Shown: positions 49,160 through 58,695 of the stretch, piece by piece
Layout of the letters: every line of letters starts with the position of its first letter
Position numbering within the stretch: position 1 is the first letter of the stretch
DNA from: Salinispora arenicola
GTDB lineage: Bacteria > Actinomycetota > Actinomycetes > Mycobacteriales > Micromonosporaceae
Assembly: GCF_006716065.1 (NCBI RefSeq)
Contig: NZ_VFOL01000001.1
Location: 2,356,001-2,420,000 of the forward strand
DNA length: 64,000 nucleotides
Direction of reading: 5' to 3'
Program-made: the position numbers and the translations under genes
The notes under the pieces: model-generated
What the model saw: the letters and a program-made list of their open reading frames with translations, nothing else
What the model was told of the DNA's origin: nothing
The model's database searches: none

Positions 49160-49213
49160 GTTGCCTCCGCGAATCAGCCGACGAACGCTGCGGAAATCCC
49201 GGCTGCCTAGCTT
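49160..49213 (+). promoter_or_regulatory. narK promoter with a degenerate GlnR-box-like array
   Basis: GTTGC-N6-GAATC-N6-CGAAC-N6-GAAAT (49160-49197) follows the four-part gTnAC/GaAAC pattern with exact 6-nt spacers, matching 13 of 18 consensus bases. Ten bases later is TAGCTT (49208-49213), a -10-like hexamer. The spacing equals that seen before nasC. An 8-bp inverted repeat (49198-49205 with 49215-49222) surrounds the -10. Confidence 0.45.
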
Positions 49214-49287
49214 CCAGCCGGGCTCGCTCGACACCGACCAGCGGTGCGGCCGGCGGGCCAGGACGGCCCGGCCGGAAGGAGCGCCTG

Positions 49288-50658
49288 ATGACGACGACGA
49301 GCGTGCCCGCCACGACGGGGGACGAGGAGATCGACCTGCAACGCCGGAAGGGTCGCTGGATCGGCTACTGGGCGCCCGAGGACGACCGCTTCTGGCGGAC
49401 CGCCGGCCGGGCCGTCGCCCGGCGCAACCTCATCTACTCGATCTTCGCCGAGCACATCGGGTTCTCCGTCTGGCTGCTCTGGAGCATCGTGGTGGTCCGG
49501 TTGGACGACGTCGGATGGACGCTGACGACCAGCCAGGCGCTCTGGCTGACTGCCGTGCCCAGCGGTGTCGGCGCGCTGCTGCGACTGCCCTATACCTTCG
49601 CCGTGCCGATTTTCGGCGGCCGGAACTGGACCGTCATCTCCGCGCTGCTGCTGATCATCCCGTGTGCCGGGCTGGCGTGGGCGGTCCAGCATCCGGAAAT
49701 CGGGTTCATGCCGCTGCTGCTGATCGCCGCCACCGCCGGCCTCGGCGGCGGTAACTTCGCCTCCAGCATGGCGAACATCTCGTTCTTCTACCCCGAGCGG
49801 GAGAAGGGGTGGGCGCTCGGGTTGAACGCGGCCGGCGGCAACATCGGTGTCGCCGTGGTGCAGTTCCTGGTGCCTCAGGTGATCGTGCTCGGTGGCGGCC
49901 TGGCGTTGGCCAGGGCCGGGCTGATGTACCTTCCGCTCGCGGTGATCGCCGCGGTCTGCGCCTTTCTGTTCATGGACAACCTGGTCGAGGCCAAGGCGGA
50001 CGTGGGATCGGTGTGGTCCTCGTTGCGGCACCGGGACACGTGGATCATGTCATTGCTGTACATCGGTACGTTTGGTTCCTTCATCGGCTACTCGGCGGCC
50101 TTTCCGACGTTGCTCAACGGGGTGTTCGGCCGACCCGACATCGCGCTGTCCTGGGCGTTCCTCGGTGCGGCAGTGGGCTCGGTCTGCCGACCCTTCGGGG
50201 GCCGCCTCGCGGACGCCATCGGTGGCGCCCGGGTCACCGTGGCCAGCTTCGTGCTGATGACCGGCGGTGCCTACCTGGCCCTGTGGTCGGTGCGGGAACG
50301 CTGGCTGGGAGTCTTCTTCCTGGCGTTCATGCTGCTGTTCGTGGCCACCGGGGTCGGCAACGGGTCGACGTACCGGATGATCTCCCGGATCTTCCAGGTG
50401 CAGGGGGAGAAACTCGGCGGCTCACCGGAGATCATGCGGGCGATGCGCCGGCAGGCAGCCGGGGCACTCGGAATCATCTCCGCGGTCGGTGCCTTCGGCG
50501 GGTTCCTGGTCCCGATCTGCTACGCATGGGCGAAGTCGGCCTACGGCAGCATCCAGCCCGCGCTGTGGTTCTATGTCGGCTTCTTCCTGGTGCTGACGGT
50601 GCTGACGTGGGGGGTGTATCTGCGACCGGGGGCGCGGCTGACCGGGGATCGGGTGTGA
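49288..50658 (+). CDS. narK: Nitrate/nitrite transporter, NNP family (NarK/NasA)
   Basis: 456 aa MFS protein with 12 predicted membrane segments. The nitrate signature [19 protein letters not shown] is near residues 149-167, and the second, degenerate one is [13 protein letters not shown]. Conserved substrate arginines are present in LLRLPYTF and [11 protein letters not shown]. The N-terminal 45 residues are cytoplasmic. GGAAGGAG lies before the ATG. It supplies nitrate to the nas operon transcribed the other way. Confidence 0.94.
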   Translation: MTTTSVPATTGDEEIDLQRRKGRWIGYWAPEDDRFWRTAGRAVARRNLIYSIFAEHIGFSVWLLWSIVVVRLDDVGWTLTTSQALWLTAVPSGVGALLRLPYTFAVPIFGGRNWTVISALLLIIPCAGLAWAVQHPEIGFMPLLLIAATAGLGGGNFASSMANISFFYPEREKGWALGLNAAGGNIGVAVVQFLVPQVIVLGGGLALARAGLMYLPLAVIAAVCAFLFMDNLVEAKADVGSVWSSLRHRDTWIMSLLYIGTFGSFIGYSAAFPTLLNGVFGRPDIALSWAFLGAAVGSVCRPFGGRLADAIGGARVTVASFVLMTGGAYLALWSVRERWLGVFFLAFMLLFVATGVGNGSTYRMISRIFQVQGEKLGGSPEIMRAMRRQAAGALGIISAVGAFGGFLVPICYAWAKSAYGSIQPALWFYVGFFLVLTVLTWGVYLRPGARLTGDRV

Positions 50659-50741
50659 GTTCCGTCATCGCGACTCGCCCTCCGGTACCGTCGAGCCGGC
50701 CTGCCCTGGCCCAGTGTCGGCGCACCCACCGGGACCCCGCT

Positions 50742-50770
50742 TTGCCGGCTGGCCCGGCGTTGGGTATCGT
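50742..50770 (+). promoter_or_regulatory. Candidate rplM-rpsI promoter
   Basis: TTGCCG (50742-50747), 17-nt spacer, TATCGT (50765-50770), giving a leader of about 125 nt before rplM. Confidence 0.5.
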
Positions 50771-50903
50771 TACCTGCTGTTGTGCGACATCTAGGGGCGT
50801 GCCATTTGAGGCGCGCTTGGTCGTTCGTGCGCGTTGGTCCGGCCTGGTAGCCATGGTCACCCCGGCGCGCGGCCCCAGACCGACGACGAGACAAGGTAGA
50901 CCT

Positions 50904-51347
50904 GTGCGTACGTACAGCCCGAAGCCGGGTGAGATCGAGCGTCAGTGGCACGTTATCGACGCCTCTGATGTCGTGCTGGGCCGCCTGGCCACCCACGCCG
51001 CCACGTTGCTGCGCGGCAAGCACAAGCCGACTTTCGCGCCGCACGTCGACACGGGCGACTTCGTCGTCATCGTGAACGCCGGCAAGGTCGCGCTGACCGG
51101 CAACAAGCGGCAGCAGAAGATCGCCTACCGGCACTCCGGATACCCCGGTGGCCTCAAGCAGCTCGGCTACGACGAGCTGCTGACCAAACGCCCCGAGCGG
51201 GCCATCGAGCTGGCCGTGAAGGGCATGCTCCCGCACAACAAGCTGGGCCGGAAGCTCATCAAGAAGCTGAAGGTCTACGCCGGTGCCGAGCACCCGCACG
51301 GCGCGCAGCAGCCGGTGCCGTTCGAGATCAAGCAGATCGCGCAGTGA
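50904..51347 (+). CDS. rplM: 50S ribosomal protein L13
   Basis: 147 aa from GTG 50904. Typical sequence: [40 protein letters not shown] and [20 protein letters not shown]. An early assembly protein of the 50S subunit. ACAAGG lies 7-12 nt upstream. rpsI follows, a universally conserved pair. Confidence 0.97.
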
Positions 51348-51367
51348 GCGCGGGCGAAGGAAGCAGC

Positions 51368-51832
51368 ATGACCGACATCATCGCCACCGAGGTCGCCCCC
51401 GAGGCCGCCGAGGCGCTGGCGCCCGTCGCCCGCGCGCCCCTCGGTGATCGGCCGATCCAGACCGTGGGTCGCCGCAAGGAGGCCATCGTCCGGGTCCGTA
51501 TCGTCCCAGGCTCCGGCAGGATCACCTGCAACGGCCGGGAGCTCGAGGCGTACTTCCCGAGCAAGGTGCACCAGCAGCTGATCAAGGACCCGCTGGTCAC
51601 CACGGAGAAGGCGGAGACGTTCGACGTCATCGCCAACCTGCGCGGTGGCGGGACCACCGGCCAGGCCGGTGCGCTCCGGTTGGCCATCGCCCGTGCGCTG
51701 ATCGCCAGCGAGCCGGACGATCGCCCGGCACTCAAGAAGGCCGGATTCCTGACCCGGGACGCGCGGGTCAAGGAGAGCAAGAAGTACGGCCTCAAGAAGG
51801 CCCGTAAGGCTCCTCAGTACTCGAAGCGCTGA
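51368..51832 (+). CDS. rpsI: 30S ribosomal protein S9
   Basis: 154 aa from ATG 51368, with GAAGGAAG 5-12 nt upstream; GTG 51344 overlapping rplM is possible but has weaker support. About 30 extra N-terminal residues precede the core [20 protein letters not shown]. The C-terminus ends [11 protein letters not shown], the tail that touches P-site tRNA. Confidence 0.96.
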   Translation: MTDIIATEVAPEAAEALAPVARAPLGDRPIQTVGRRKEAIVRVRIVPGSGRITCNGRELEAYFPSKVHQQLIKDPLVTTEKAETFDVIANLRGGGTTGQAGALRLAIARALIASEPDDRPALKKAGFLTRDARVKESKKYGLKKARKAPQYSKR

Positions 51833-51860
51833 CCATCAGCTGCACGTTGTACTTCTGACG

Positions 51861-51903
51861 AACGGCCGGACCACCACCCCGAGGGGGAGGTGGTCCGGCC
51901 GTT
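51861..51903 (+). terminator. Terminator after rpsI
   Basis: Outer stem 51861-51875 pairs with 51889-51903 (15 bp), then an A-A mismatch, then four inner G-C pairs and a GAG loop. Strong factor-independent-type structure without T-run. Confidence 0.75.
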
Positions 51904-51945
51904 CCGCTTTCCACCATCGGCAGTTGTATCGGAGGTTTCGCGGGA

Positions 51946-53301
51946 ATGGGTCGGTTGTTCGGCACGGACGGGGTACGGGGACGAGCGAACGCGGACCTCA
52001 CGCCCGAGTTGGCGCTCGCTGTGGCGGTCGCCGCCGCGCACACCCTCGCCGAGGCGGATCGGAGCCATCCCCCATTGGCCGTTGTCGGCCGGGACACCCG
52101 GGCCAGCGGCGAGATGCTGGAGGCCGCGGTGGTGGCCGGCCTGACCAGTGCCGGCGCGAACGTGGTGCGGGTCGGCGTCCTGCCGACTCCGGCAGTGGCG
52201 TTCCTGACGGCGGAGGCCAAGGCCGACTTCGGGGTGATGCTCTCCGCCTCGCACAACCCCATGCCGGACAACGGCATCAAGCTCTTCGCCGCCGGCGGGC
52301 ACAAGCTGCCGGATGAGATCGAGATGAAGATCGAGGCGGCGATCGAGGCGAACGCCACCACCGCCTGGGAGCGTCCGGTCGGGGCGGGTGTCGGTCGGGT
52401 CCACGACCTGCTCGACGGCGCCGACCACTACGTGCAGCACCTGGTCGGCACCGTGCCGCACCGGCTCGACGGGATCAAGGTCGTGGTGGACTGCGCCAAC
52501 GGCGCCGCCGCCGAGGTCGCCCCGGCGGCATACCGGGAGGCCGGAGCCGAGGTGGTCGAGATCCACGCGAAGCCCGACGGCCTCAACATCAACGACGAGT
52601 GCGGCTCGAACCACCTCGCGGCGCTGCAGCAGGCCGTCGTCGAGCATGGCGCGCAGCTCGGCATCGCCCATGACGGCGATGCCGACCGGTGCGTGGCGGT
52701 TTCGGCCGACGGCGACGAGGTCGACGGCGATCAGGTGATGGCGATCCTCGCGCTGGCCATGCGGCAGGCTGGCACGCTCACCGCCGACACCCTGGTGGCA
52801 ACCGTGATGAGCAACCTCGGCCTGCGGATAGCCATGTCGCGGGAGGGGATCCGGCTGGTGGAGACGAAGGTCGGTGACCGGTACGTGCTGGAGGAACTGC
52901 GCGCCTCCGGCCTGGCGCTGGGCGGCGAGCAGAGCGGGCACATCGTGATGCCCGCCCACGCGACCACCGGCGACGGTGTCCTGACCGGCCTGCACCTGAT
53001 GTCCCGGCTGGCAGCGACCGGAAAGTCCCTGGCCGAGCTGGCCGCCGTGGTCACCCCGCTGCCACAGGTTCTGATCAATGTTCCGGTCGGTGACCGTACG
53101 GTCGGGGCGGTAGCTCCGGCGGTTCGGGCCGAGGTCGAGCGGGCCGAGGTCGAGCTGGGTGATGCCGGGCGGGTCCTGCTGCGCCCCTCGGGCACCGAGC
53201 CGCTGGTCCGGGTGATGGTGGAGGCCAGCACCGAGACGCTCGCGCGTCAGGTGGCCGAGCGAATCGCCGATCAGGTCCGTACCGCCAGCCCGGTCGGCTG
53301 A
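51946..53301 (+). CDS. glmM: Phosphoglucosamine mutase
   Basis: 451 aa. Converts glucosamine-6-P to glucosamine-1-P for peptidoglycan. The N-terminus [15 protein letters not shown], active-site serine in [11 protein letters not shown] (about residue 102), Mg site DGDADRCVA, sugar loop GGEQSGHI and phosphate loop [12 protein letters not shown] are all present. It lies after rpsI, as in other actinobacteria, and close to glmS. Confidence 0.97.
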   Translation: MGRLFGTDGVRGRANADLTPELALAVAVAAAHTLAEADRSHPPLAVVGRDTRASGEMLEAAVVAGLTSAGANVVRVGVLPTPAVAFLTAEAKADFGVMLSASHNPMPDNGIKLFAAGGHKLPDEIEMKIEAAIEANATTAWERPVGAGVGRVHDLLDGADHYVQHLVGTVPHRLDGIKVVVDCANGAAAEVAPAAYREAGAEVVEIHAKPDGLNINDECGSNHLAALQQAVVEHGAQLGIAHDGDADRCVAVSADGDEVDGDQVMAILALAMRQAGTLTADTLVATVMSNLGLRIAMSREGIRLVETKVGDRYVLEELRASGLALGGEQSGHIVMPAHATTGDGVLTGLHLMSRLAATGKSLAELAAVVTPLPQVLINVPVGDRTVGAVAPAVRAEVERAEVELGDAGRVLLRPSGTEPLVRVMVEASTETLARQVAERIADQVRTASPVG

Positions 53302-53307
53302 TCCGGA

Positions 53308-53349
53308 TCACCCCTGCCGGCGTCGTCGTGAAGCCGCCGGTAGGGGTGA
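53308..53349. terminator. Bidirectional terminator, glmM versus aminotransferase
   Basis: 15-bp stem (53308-53322 with 53335-53349) with one G-T pair and a 12-nt loop, between convergent genes. Confidence 0.7.
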
Positions 53350-53375
53350 CACCTGGTGGTTCGACGGTGGTCCGC

Positions 53376-54569
53376 TCACTGTGCGGCCGTCAGCCGCCGC
53401 AGCCGGGTGGCCGCCTCGGCCAGCACCTCCGGGCGCTTGCAGAAGGCGAACCGGACCAGCCGCCGACCGGCCTCCGGGTCGTCGTAGAAGACCTGCGTCG
53501 GGACCGCTACCACGCCGCAGCGTTCCGGCAACGCGCGGCAGAACTCCACCCCGTCCCGGCCGCCGAGCGGCGTCACGTCGGCGGTGACGAAGTATGTGCC
53601 CTCCGGCGGGAGTACGCCGAAGCCAGCGTCGGCGAGGCCGGCGACGAGTTGGTCCCGGCGGGCCTGCATCCCGGCCTGGAACGCGGTGAAGTACGTGTCG
53701 TCCAGGTTCAGCGCCACGGCGACCGCGGGCTGCAACGGCGCCGCGTTGACGAACGTGAGGAACTGCTTGACCCGTAGCACCGCCGACACCAGCGGAGCCG
53801 GACCACTCGCCCAGCCGATCTTCCAGCCGGTGCAGGAGAACGTCTTGCCAGCCGAGGAGATCCGCAGCGTCCGCTCCCGCATTCCCGGCAGCGTGGCGAG
53901 GGGTGTGTGGCGGGTGGAGGCGTCGGTGAAGACGAGGTGTTCGTACACCTCGTCGGTGACCGCGTAGACGTCGTACTCACGGCACAGCTCGGCGACCAGG
54001 GCCAGCTCGGCACGGGTGAAGACCTTGCCGGTGGGGTTGTGCGGGGAGTTGAGCAGCACCAGCCGGGTGCGTGGCCCGAACGCGGCGCGTAGCTCGTCCG
54101 GATCCACCACGTACCGGCCATCCGCCCCCGGCCGCAGGGTGACCGGGCGCCGCAGGGCGCCCGCCAGCGCGATCGAGGCGGCGTACGAGTCGTAGTAGGG
54201 CTCGAAGCAGACCACCTCGTCGCCCGGTTCGCAGAGGCCGAGGATTGCCGCCGCGATTGCCTCGGTGGCGCCCGCCGTGACCACGACCTCGCTGTCGGCG
54301 TCGTAGTCGAGGCCCCAGAAGCGGTGCTGGTGTGCTGCCACGGCGGTGCGCAGCGAGGGGATGCCCGGGCCGGGCGGGTACTGGTTGTGTCCGCCGTGCA
54401 GCGCCTCGGCTGCCGCAGCCAGCATCTCCGGCGGGCCGTCGGTGTCCGGGAAGCCCTGCCCGAGGTTGACTGACCCGGTGCGGCCTGCGAGGGCGGACAT
54501 TTCGGCGAAGATCGTCGTCCCGAAGGGGCGCATCCGGGCCACCAGGGGATCGACGTGGGTGGTCGTCAC
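53376..54569 (-). CDS. Class I/II PLP aminotransferase (DapC/YbdL-like)
   Basis: 397 aa. Schiff-base lysine in SSAGKTFSCTGWKIGW (about residue 240), NSPHNPTGKVF, TDEVYEHLVF and the C-terminal arginine in VRFAFCKR. NLGQGFPDTDGPPEM at the N-terminus is typical of the methionine/kynurenine and N-succinyl-diaminopimelate aminotransferase group. A mycobacterial relative is annotated DapC, so a lysine/DAP role is plausible, not certain. GTG start, with a leaderless-type promoter. Confidence 0.87.
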   Translation of the reverse strand: MTTTHVDPLVARMRPFGTTIFAEMSALAGRTGSVNLGQGFPDTDGPPEMLAAAAEALHGGHNQYPPGPGIPSLRTAVAAHQHRFWGLDYDADSEVVVTAGATEAIAAAILGLCEPGDEVVCFEPYYDSYAASIALAGALRRPVTLRPGADGRYVVDPDELRAAFGPRTRLVLLNSPHNPTGKVFTRAELALVAELCREYDVYAVTDEVYEHLVFTDASTRHTPLATLPGMRERTLRISSAGKTFSCTGWKIGWASGPAPLVSAVLRVKQFLTFVNAAPLQPAVAVALNLDDTYFTAFQAGMQARRDQLVAGLADAGFGVLPPEGTYFVTADVTPLGGRDGVEFCRALPERCGVVAVPTQVFYDDPEAGRRLVRFAFCKRPEVLAEAATRLRRLTAAQ

Positions 54570-54576
54570 GTCTGCC

Positions 54577-54604
54577 AGCCTACGGACTGTCCGTGCTGGT
54601 TCAA
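54577..54604 (-). promoter_or_regulatory. Candidate leaderless promoter of the aminotransferase
   Basis: Minus strand: TTGAAC (54604-54599), 16-nt spacer, TAGGCT (54582-54577), then 7 nt to the GTG at 54569. Confidence 0.55.
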
Positions 54605-54718
54605 CCTGCAGTGGTCGCTGTTAGCGGTTCGTAACGCTAGGTGACCAATCGCGTCGTTCGCTCAAAGTGGCTGCTTGTTTGCCCCCCTTCTGAGCACACA
54701 CGCTGAGCGAAGCTGGGT

Positions 54719-54724
54719 TAGGCT
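54719..54724 (+). promoter_or_regulatory. -10 box for a leaderless glmS mRNA
   Basis: TAGGCT lies 7 nt before the glmS ATG and no Shine-Dalgarno is visible there (CTGCCACCC). Confidence 0.5.
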
Positions 54725-54731
54725 GCCACCC

Positions 54732-56645
54732 ATGTGTGGAATCGTGGGATACGCCGGCGAGCGTCCGGCGCTGGGCATCGTGCTGGATGGGCTGCGACGG
54801 CTGGAGTACCGCGGCTACGACTCAGCAGGAGTCGCCATCACCTGCGGGGACGAACTGCTGGCGGAGAAGAGGGCCGGAAAGTTGGCCAACCTGGAGAAGG
54901 TGCTCTCCGAACGCTCCGCGCAGGACCCGGAGGCGTGCGGCGCCTCCCCCATCGGGATCGGGGACGGTACCACCGGTATCGGCCACACCCGCTGGGCCAC
55001 CCATGGCGGCCCCACGGACCGTAACGCACACCCCCACCTATCCCCCGACGGGCGGATTGCCGTGATCCACAACGGCATCATCGAGAACTTCGCGAAGCTG
55101 CGCGCCGAACTGGAAGCCGACGGCGTCCAGTTCGTCAGCGACACCGACACCGAATGCGCCGTCCACCTGCTCGCCATCGCCCTCGCAGACCTGCGCGCAG
55201 CCGGCCATCCGGACGGGCCGCAGCTGCTGTCCGCCGGGATGCGGGTGGTGTGCCAGCGACTTGAGGGGGCGTTCACCCTGCTCGCGGTGGATGCCGGTAT
55301 CCCGGGGGCCGTGGTCGGTGCCCGGCGCAACTCGCCACTGGTCGTCGGCCGCGGCGCCGGTGAGCACTACCTGGCCAGCGATGTCACCGCGTTCATCGAG
55401 CACACTCGGGACGCGGTGGAGCTGGGTCAGGACCAGATCGTGTTGATCACCAGCGACAGCATCGAGATCACCGATTTCGCCGGGCAGCCCGCGAGTGGCA
55501 AGGACTTCCACATCGACTGGGACTCCTCGGCCGCGGAGAAGGGCGGCTACGACTGGTTCATGCTCAAGGAGATCGAGGAGCAGCCCCAGGCCGTGGCGGA
55601 CACGTTGCTCGGTCGGCTCACCGAGAGCGGCGAGATCATGCTCGACGAGGTCCGGCTGAGCGACCAGGACCTGCGCGACGTCGACAAGATCTTCATTGTT
55701 GCCTGCGGCACCGCATACCACTCCGGCATGGTCGCCAAGTACGCCATCGAACACTGGACCCGGATCCCCTGCGAGGTGGAGCTGGCCAGCGAATTCCGCT
55801 ACCGCGACCCGGTGCTCGACCGGTCCACCCTCATCGTGGTGATCTCGCAGTCCGGCGAGACGATGGACACCCTGATGGCGCTGCGGCACGCCAAGGAGCA
55901 GAAGGCCCGGGTACTGGCCATCTGCAACACCAACGGCTCCACCATCCCCCGTGAGTCCGACGCGGTCCTCTACACCCACGGCGGCCCGGAGATCGCCGTC
56001 GCCTCCACCAAGGCGTTCCTCACCCAGCTCGTCGCCTGCTATCTGATCGGCCTGCACCTCGCGCAGGTGCGCGGGATCAAGTTCGCCGACGAGGTAGCCG
56101 CCGTGGTCAACCAGCTGCACCAGATGCCCGGCAAACTGCGTGAGCTGCTGGGCCGGATCGAGCCGGTACGCGAGCTGGCCCGCGAGTTGAAGGGCCAGCC
56201 GACCGTGCTGTTCATCGGCCGCCACGTCGGATACCCGGTGGCGCTGGAAGGTGCGCTCAAGCTCAAGGAACTGGCCTACATGCACGCCGAGGGGTTCGCG
56301 GCCGGCGAACTCAAGCACGGCCCGATCGCGTTGATCGACAAGGGCACCCCGGTGATCTGTGTCGTACCGTCGCCGGTGGGTCGGGGCATGCTGCACGACA
56401 AGGTCGTCTCCAACATCCAGGAGGTGCGGGCCCGTGGCGCCCGCACGATCGTGATCGCGGAGGAGGGCGACGAGGCGGTCGTCCGCTTCGCCGACCACCT
56501 GATCTATGTACCGCGTACGCCGACTCTGCTCACGCCGCTGGTGACCACCGTGCCGCTGCAGGTCTTCGCCGCGGAGATCGCCGCGGCGCGTGGCCACGAT
56601 GTCGATCAGCCCCGCAACCTGGCGAAGTCCGTGACAGTTGAGTGA
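54732..56645 (+). CDS. glmS: Glutamine-fructose-6-phosphate aminotransferase
   Basis: 637 aa. Makes glucosamine-6-P, the step before GlmM. Start ATG 54732 exposes Cys2 (MCGIVGYAG), the glutaminase nucleophile. Glutaminase domain about 1-240 (HTRWATHGGPTDRNAHPH). Two SIS domains follow: CGTAYHSGMVAKYAIE, SQSGETMDTLMALRHAK, then GAGGC-free isomerase tail with ELKHGPIALID and the C-terminal NLAKSVTVE. No glmS ribozyme is present upstream. Confidence 0.97.
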   Translation: MCGIVGYAGERPALGIVLDGLRRLEYRGYDSAGVAITCGDELLAEKRAGKLANLEKVLSERSAQDPEACGASPIGIGDGTTGIGHTRWATHGGPTDRNAHPHLSPDGRIAVIHNGIIENFAKLRAELEADGVQFVSDTDTECAVHLLAIALADLRAAGHPDGPQLLSAGMRVVCQRLEGAFTLLAVDAGIPGAVVGARRNSPLVVGRGAGEHYLASDVTAFIEHTRDAVELGQDQIVLITSDSIEITDFAGQPASGKDFHIDWDSSAAEKGGYDWFMLKEIEEQPQAVADTLLGRLTESGEIMLDEVRLSDQDLRDVDKIFIVACGTAYHSGMVAKYAIEHWTRIPCEVELASEFRYRDPVLDRSTLIVVISQSGETMDTLMALRHAKEQKARVLAICNTNGSTIPRESDAVLYTHGGPEIAVASTKAFLTQLVACYLIGLHLAQVRGIKFADEVAAVVNQLHQMPGKLRELLGRIEPVRELARELKGQPTVLFIGRHVGYPVALEGALKLKELAYMHAEGFAAGELKHGPIALIDKGTPVICVVPSPVGRGMLHDKVVSNIQEVRARGARTIVIAEEGDEAVVRFADHLIYVPRTPTLLTPLVTTVPLQVFAAEIAAARGHDVDQPRNLAKSVTVE

Positions 56646-56657
56646 GCGCCGGGAGCA

Positions 56658-56689
56658 CCCGGTGGACGCCGGTCGCGGCGTCCACCGGG
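56658..56689 (+). terminator. Terminator after glmS
   Basis: 14-bp perfect stem (56658-56671 with 56676-56689) and a GTCG tetraloop, 12 nt past the stop. Confidence 0.75.
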
Positions 56690-56748
56690 ATGTTCACCGG
56701 GAACGGCCCATGTGGAGGCGACGGCGGATGTGTGGGGTTCCACGCCGG

Positions 56749-56754
56749 TAGGGT
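56749..56754 (+). promoter_or_regulatory. -10 box for a leaderless acpS mRNA
   Basis: TAGGGT lies 6 nt before ATG 56761 with no binding site between. Confidence 0.45.
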
Positions 56755-56760
56755 GGGCGA

Positions 56761-57129
56761 ATGATCGTTGCGGTCGGCATCGATGTGGTCCTGGTGGAGC
56801 GGTTCACCCGTGCCCTGGCCCGGACGCCGCTGCTCGCCGACCGGCTCTTCACCGAAGCCGAGCGGTACACCCGATCCGGTAACCCCCGTTCGCCCGAGTC
56901 GCTCGCTGCCCGGTTCGCGGCGAAGGAGGCAGTGGCCAAGGCACTCGGCGCCCCGGCCGGCCTCAGCTGGCACGACTGCGAGATCGTGCCAGATCCGGAC
57001 GGCCGGCCCTGGTTGACGGTTTCCGGCACGGTCGCGGCGGCGGCGGTCGAACGGGGGGCCAGTCGTTGGCACCTGTCGCTGTCACACGACGGGGGGATCG
57101 CCTCGGCCATGGTGGTCGCGGAACGCTGA
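56761..57129 (+). CDS. acpS: Holo-[acyl-carrier-protein] synthase
   Basis: 122 aa. Transfers phosphopantetheine from CoA to ACP. The two Mg/CoA motifs are present: [11 protein letters not shown] (Asp8) and [13 protein letters not shown] (Glu near residue 59). [19 protein letters not shown] closes the fold. It lies before nnrE and alr, as in actinobacteria. Confidence 0.95.
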   Translation: MIVAVGIDVVLVERFTRALARTPLLADRLFTEAERYTRSGNPRSPESLAARFAAKEAVAKALGAPAGLSWHDCEIVPDPDGRPWLTVSGTVAAAAVERGASRWHLSLSHDGGIASAMVVAER

Positions 57130-57174
57130 TCGATGGTGTGCCGCGGGCGGGCCGGGGCACGGGGACGGAGTGCG

Positions 57175-58674
57175 ATGAGACCAGTGTGGCGGGTCGCGGA
57201 CGTACGCGCCGCGGAGGCGGGCCTGATGGCGGCGCTTCCATCCGGGACGCTGATGCAGCGCGCCGCGGCCGGGCTCGCCCGTCGGTGTGCACGTGTCCTG
57301 ACCGACCGGGGCGGCGTCTACGGTGCCTCGGTGTTGCTGCTGGTCGGCTCGGGTGACAACGGCGGTGACGCACTCTTCGCCGGTGCCCGCCTGGCCCGGC
57401 GCGGGGCGGCGGTGTCAGCCCTGCTGTTGTCCCCGGATCGGGTACACGCCGAGGCGTTGACGGCGTTGCGAGCCGCCGGCGGCCGGCTGGTCGAGCGCCC
57501 CCCGGCACGGGTGGACCTGGTGGTCGACGGCATCGTCGGGATCGGTGGCAGCGGCGGGCTCCGTGAGCCGGCGGAACAGCTCGCGGCAAGTCTGGCGGGG
57601 TGCTGTGGGCGAGACGGTGACCGGGCGACCGTGGTCGCGGTGGATGTTCCCAGTGGGGTGTCGGTCGACACGGGGCACGTGCCGCAGTCCGCCTCCGGAC
57701 GACCGGCGGCGGTCCACGCCGACGTGACAGTGACCTTCGGCGCGTTGAAACCCGCGCTGGTGGTGGGACCGGCGGCGCCGCTCGCCGGCCAGGTCGATCT
57801 GGTCGACATCGGACTGGAGCCCTGGCTGCGTAGCACGCCGGCGCTACGCGTCACCGAGTGGGCGGATGTGACCGGCTGGTGGCCCACTCCTGGTCCGGCA
57901 ACCGAAAAGTACACCCGGGGCGTCGTCGGGGTTGCGACCGGCTCGGCCACCTATCCCGGCGCCGCGGTGCTCTCGGTCGCCGGTGCCCTGGCCGGCCCGA
58001 CCGGCATGGTGCGATACGCCGGGAGCGCTCGGGTCGAGGTGCTGCGCCAGCACCCGTCGGTGATCGCCACCGACCGGGTCGCCGACGCCGGCCGGGTGCA
58101 GGCGTGGGTATGCGGGTCCGGGCTCGGTACCGGTGACGAGGCGGCCGGGGAACTGCGGGCGGTGCTCGCGGCGCCGGTGCCGGCGGTGCTCGACGCGGAC
58201 GCGTTGACCCTGCTCGTGGACGGATCCCTCGCCCACCTGCTGCGGCGACGGGACGCCCCGATCGTGGTCACCCCGCACGACCGGGAGTTCGCCCGGCTCT
58301 GCGGCGAGACCCCCGGGACCGACCGGGTCGCCGCCGCGCTGCGCCTGGCCGCCTGGATGAACGCCGTGGTGCTACTCAAGGGCGACCGGACGGTGATCGG
58401 CACGCCGGACGGCCGGGCGTATGTCAATCAGACCGGAACGCCGGCCCTGGCCACCGGTGGCACGGGCGATGTGCTGGCCGGACTGCTTGGCTCGTTGCTC
58501 GCCGCGGGCCTCAACCCGGAGCGAGCCGCCGCCGCGGCGGCGTACCTGCACGGGCTGGCCGGCCGGGAGGCGGCCCAGGGTGGCCCGGTCACCGCTCCCG
58601 ATGTCGCCACCGCGCTGCGCCCGGTGCTGGCTCGCGTCGGGTGGATCGACGGGCGGGCTGGGCCGAACTGCTGA
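57175..58674 (+). CDS. nnrE-nnrD: Bifunctional NAD(P)H-hydrate epimerase/dehydratase
   Basis: 499 aa from ATG 57175 (ACGGAG upstream). Repairs hydrated NAD(P)H. N-terminal epimerase (YjeF_N, about 1-215) with LLVGSGDNGGDALFAGARLA and VDVPSGVSVDTG. C-terminal kinase-like ADP-dependent dehydratase (about 225-499) with VVTPHDREFARL and the GTGDVLAGLLGSLLA anion hole. A 45-nt longer GTG-started version lacks a binding site. Confidence 0.94.
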   Translation: MRPVWRVADVRAAEAGLMAALPSGTLMQRAAAGLARRCARVLTDRGGVYGASVLLLVGSGDNGGDALFAGARLARRGAAVSALLLSPDRVHAEALTALRAAGGRLVERPPARVDLVVDGIVGIGGSGGLREPAEQLAASLAGCCGRDGDRATVVAVDVPSGVSVDTGHVPQSASGRPAAVHADVTVTFGALKPALVVGPAAPLAGQVDLVDIGLEPWLRSTPALRVTEWADVTGWWPTPGPATEKYTRGVVGVATGSATYPGAAVLSVAGALAGPTGMVRYAGSARVEVLRQHPSVIATDRVADAGRVQAWVCGSGLGTGDEAAGELRAVLAAPVPAVLDADALTLLVDGSLAHLLRRRDAPIVVTPHDREFARLCGETPGTDRVAAALRLAAWMNAVVLLKGDRTVIGTPDGRAYVNQTGTPALATGGTGDVLAGLLGSLLAAGLNPERAAAAAAYLHGLAGREAAQGGPVTAPDVATALRPVLARVGWIDGRAGPNC

Positions 58675-58683
58675 TCAACTCAG

Positions 58684-58689
58684 TAGGCT
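58684..58689 (+). promoter_or_regulatory. -10 box for a leaderless alr mRNA
   Basis: TAGGCT lies 6 nt before the alr ATG and only 10 nt after the previous stop. Confidence 0.45.
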
Positions 58690-58695
58690 GGGGGC

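Noticed and set aside
54570..54731. glmS ribozyme upstream of glmS
   Set aside because: The gap is only 162 nt, no glmS ribozyme core is visible, and a -10 box 7 nt before the ATG suggests a leaderless mRNA.
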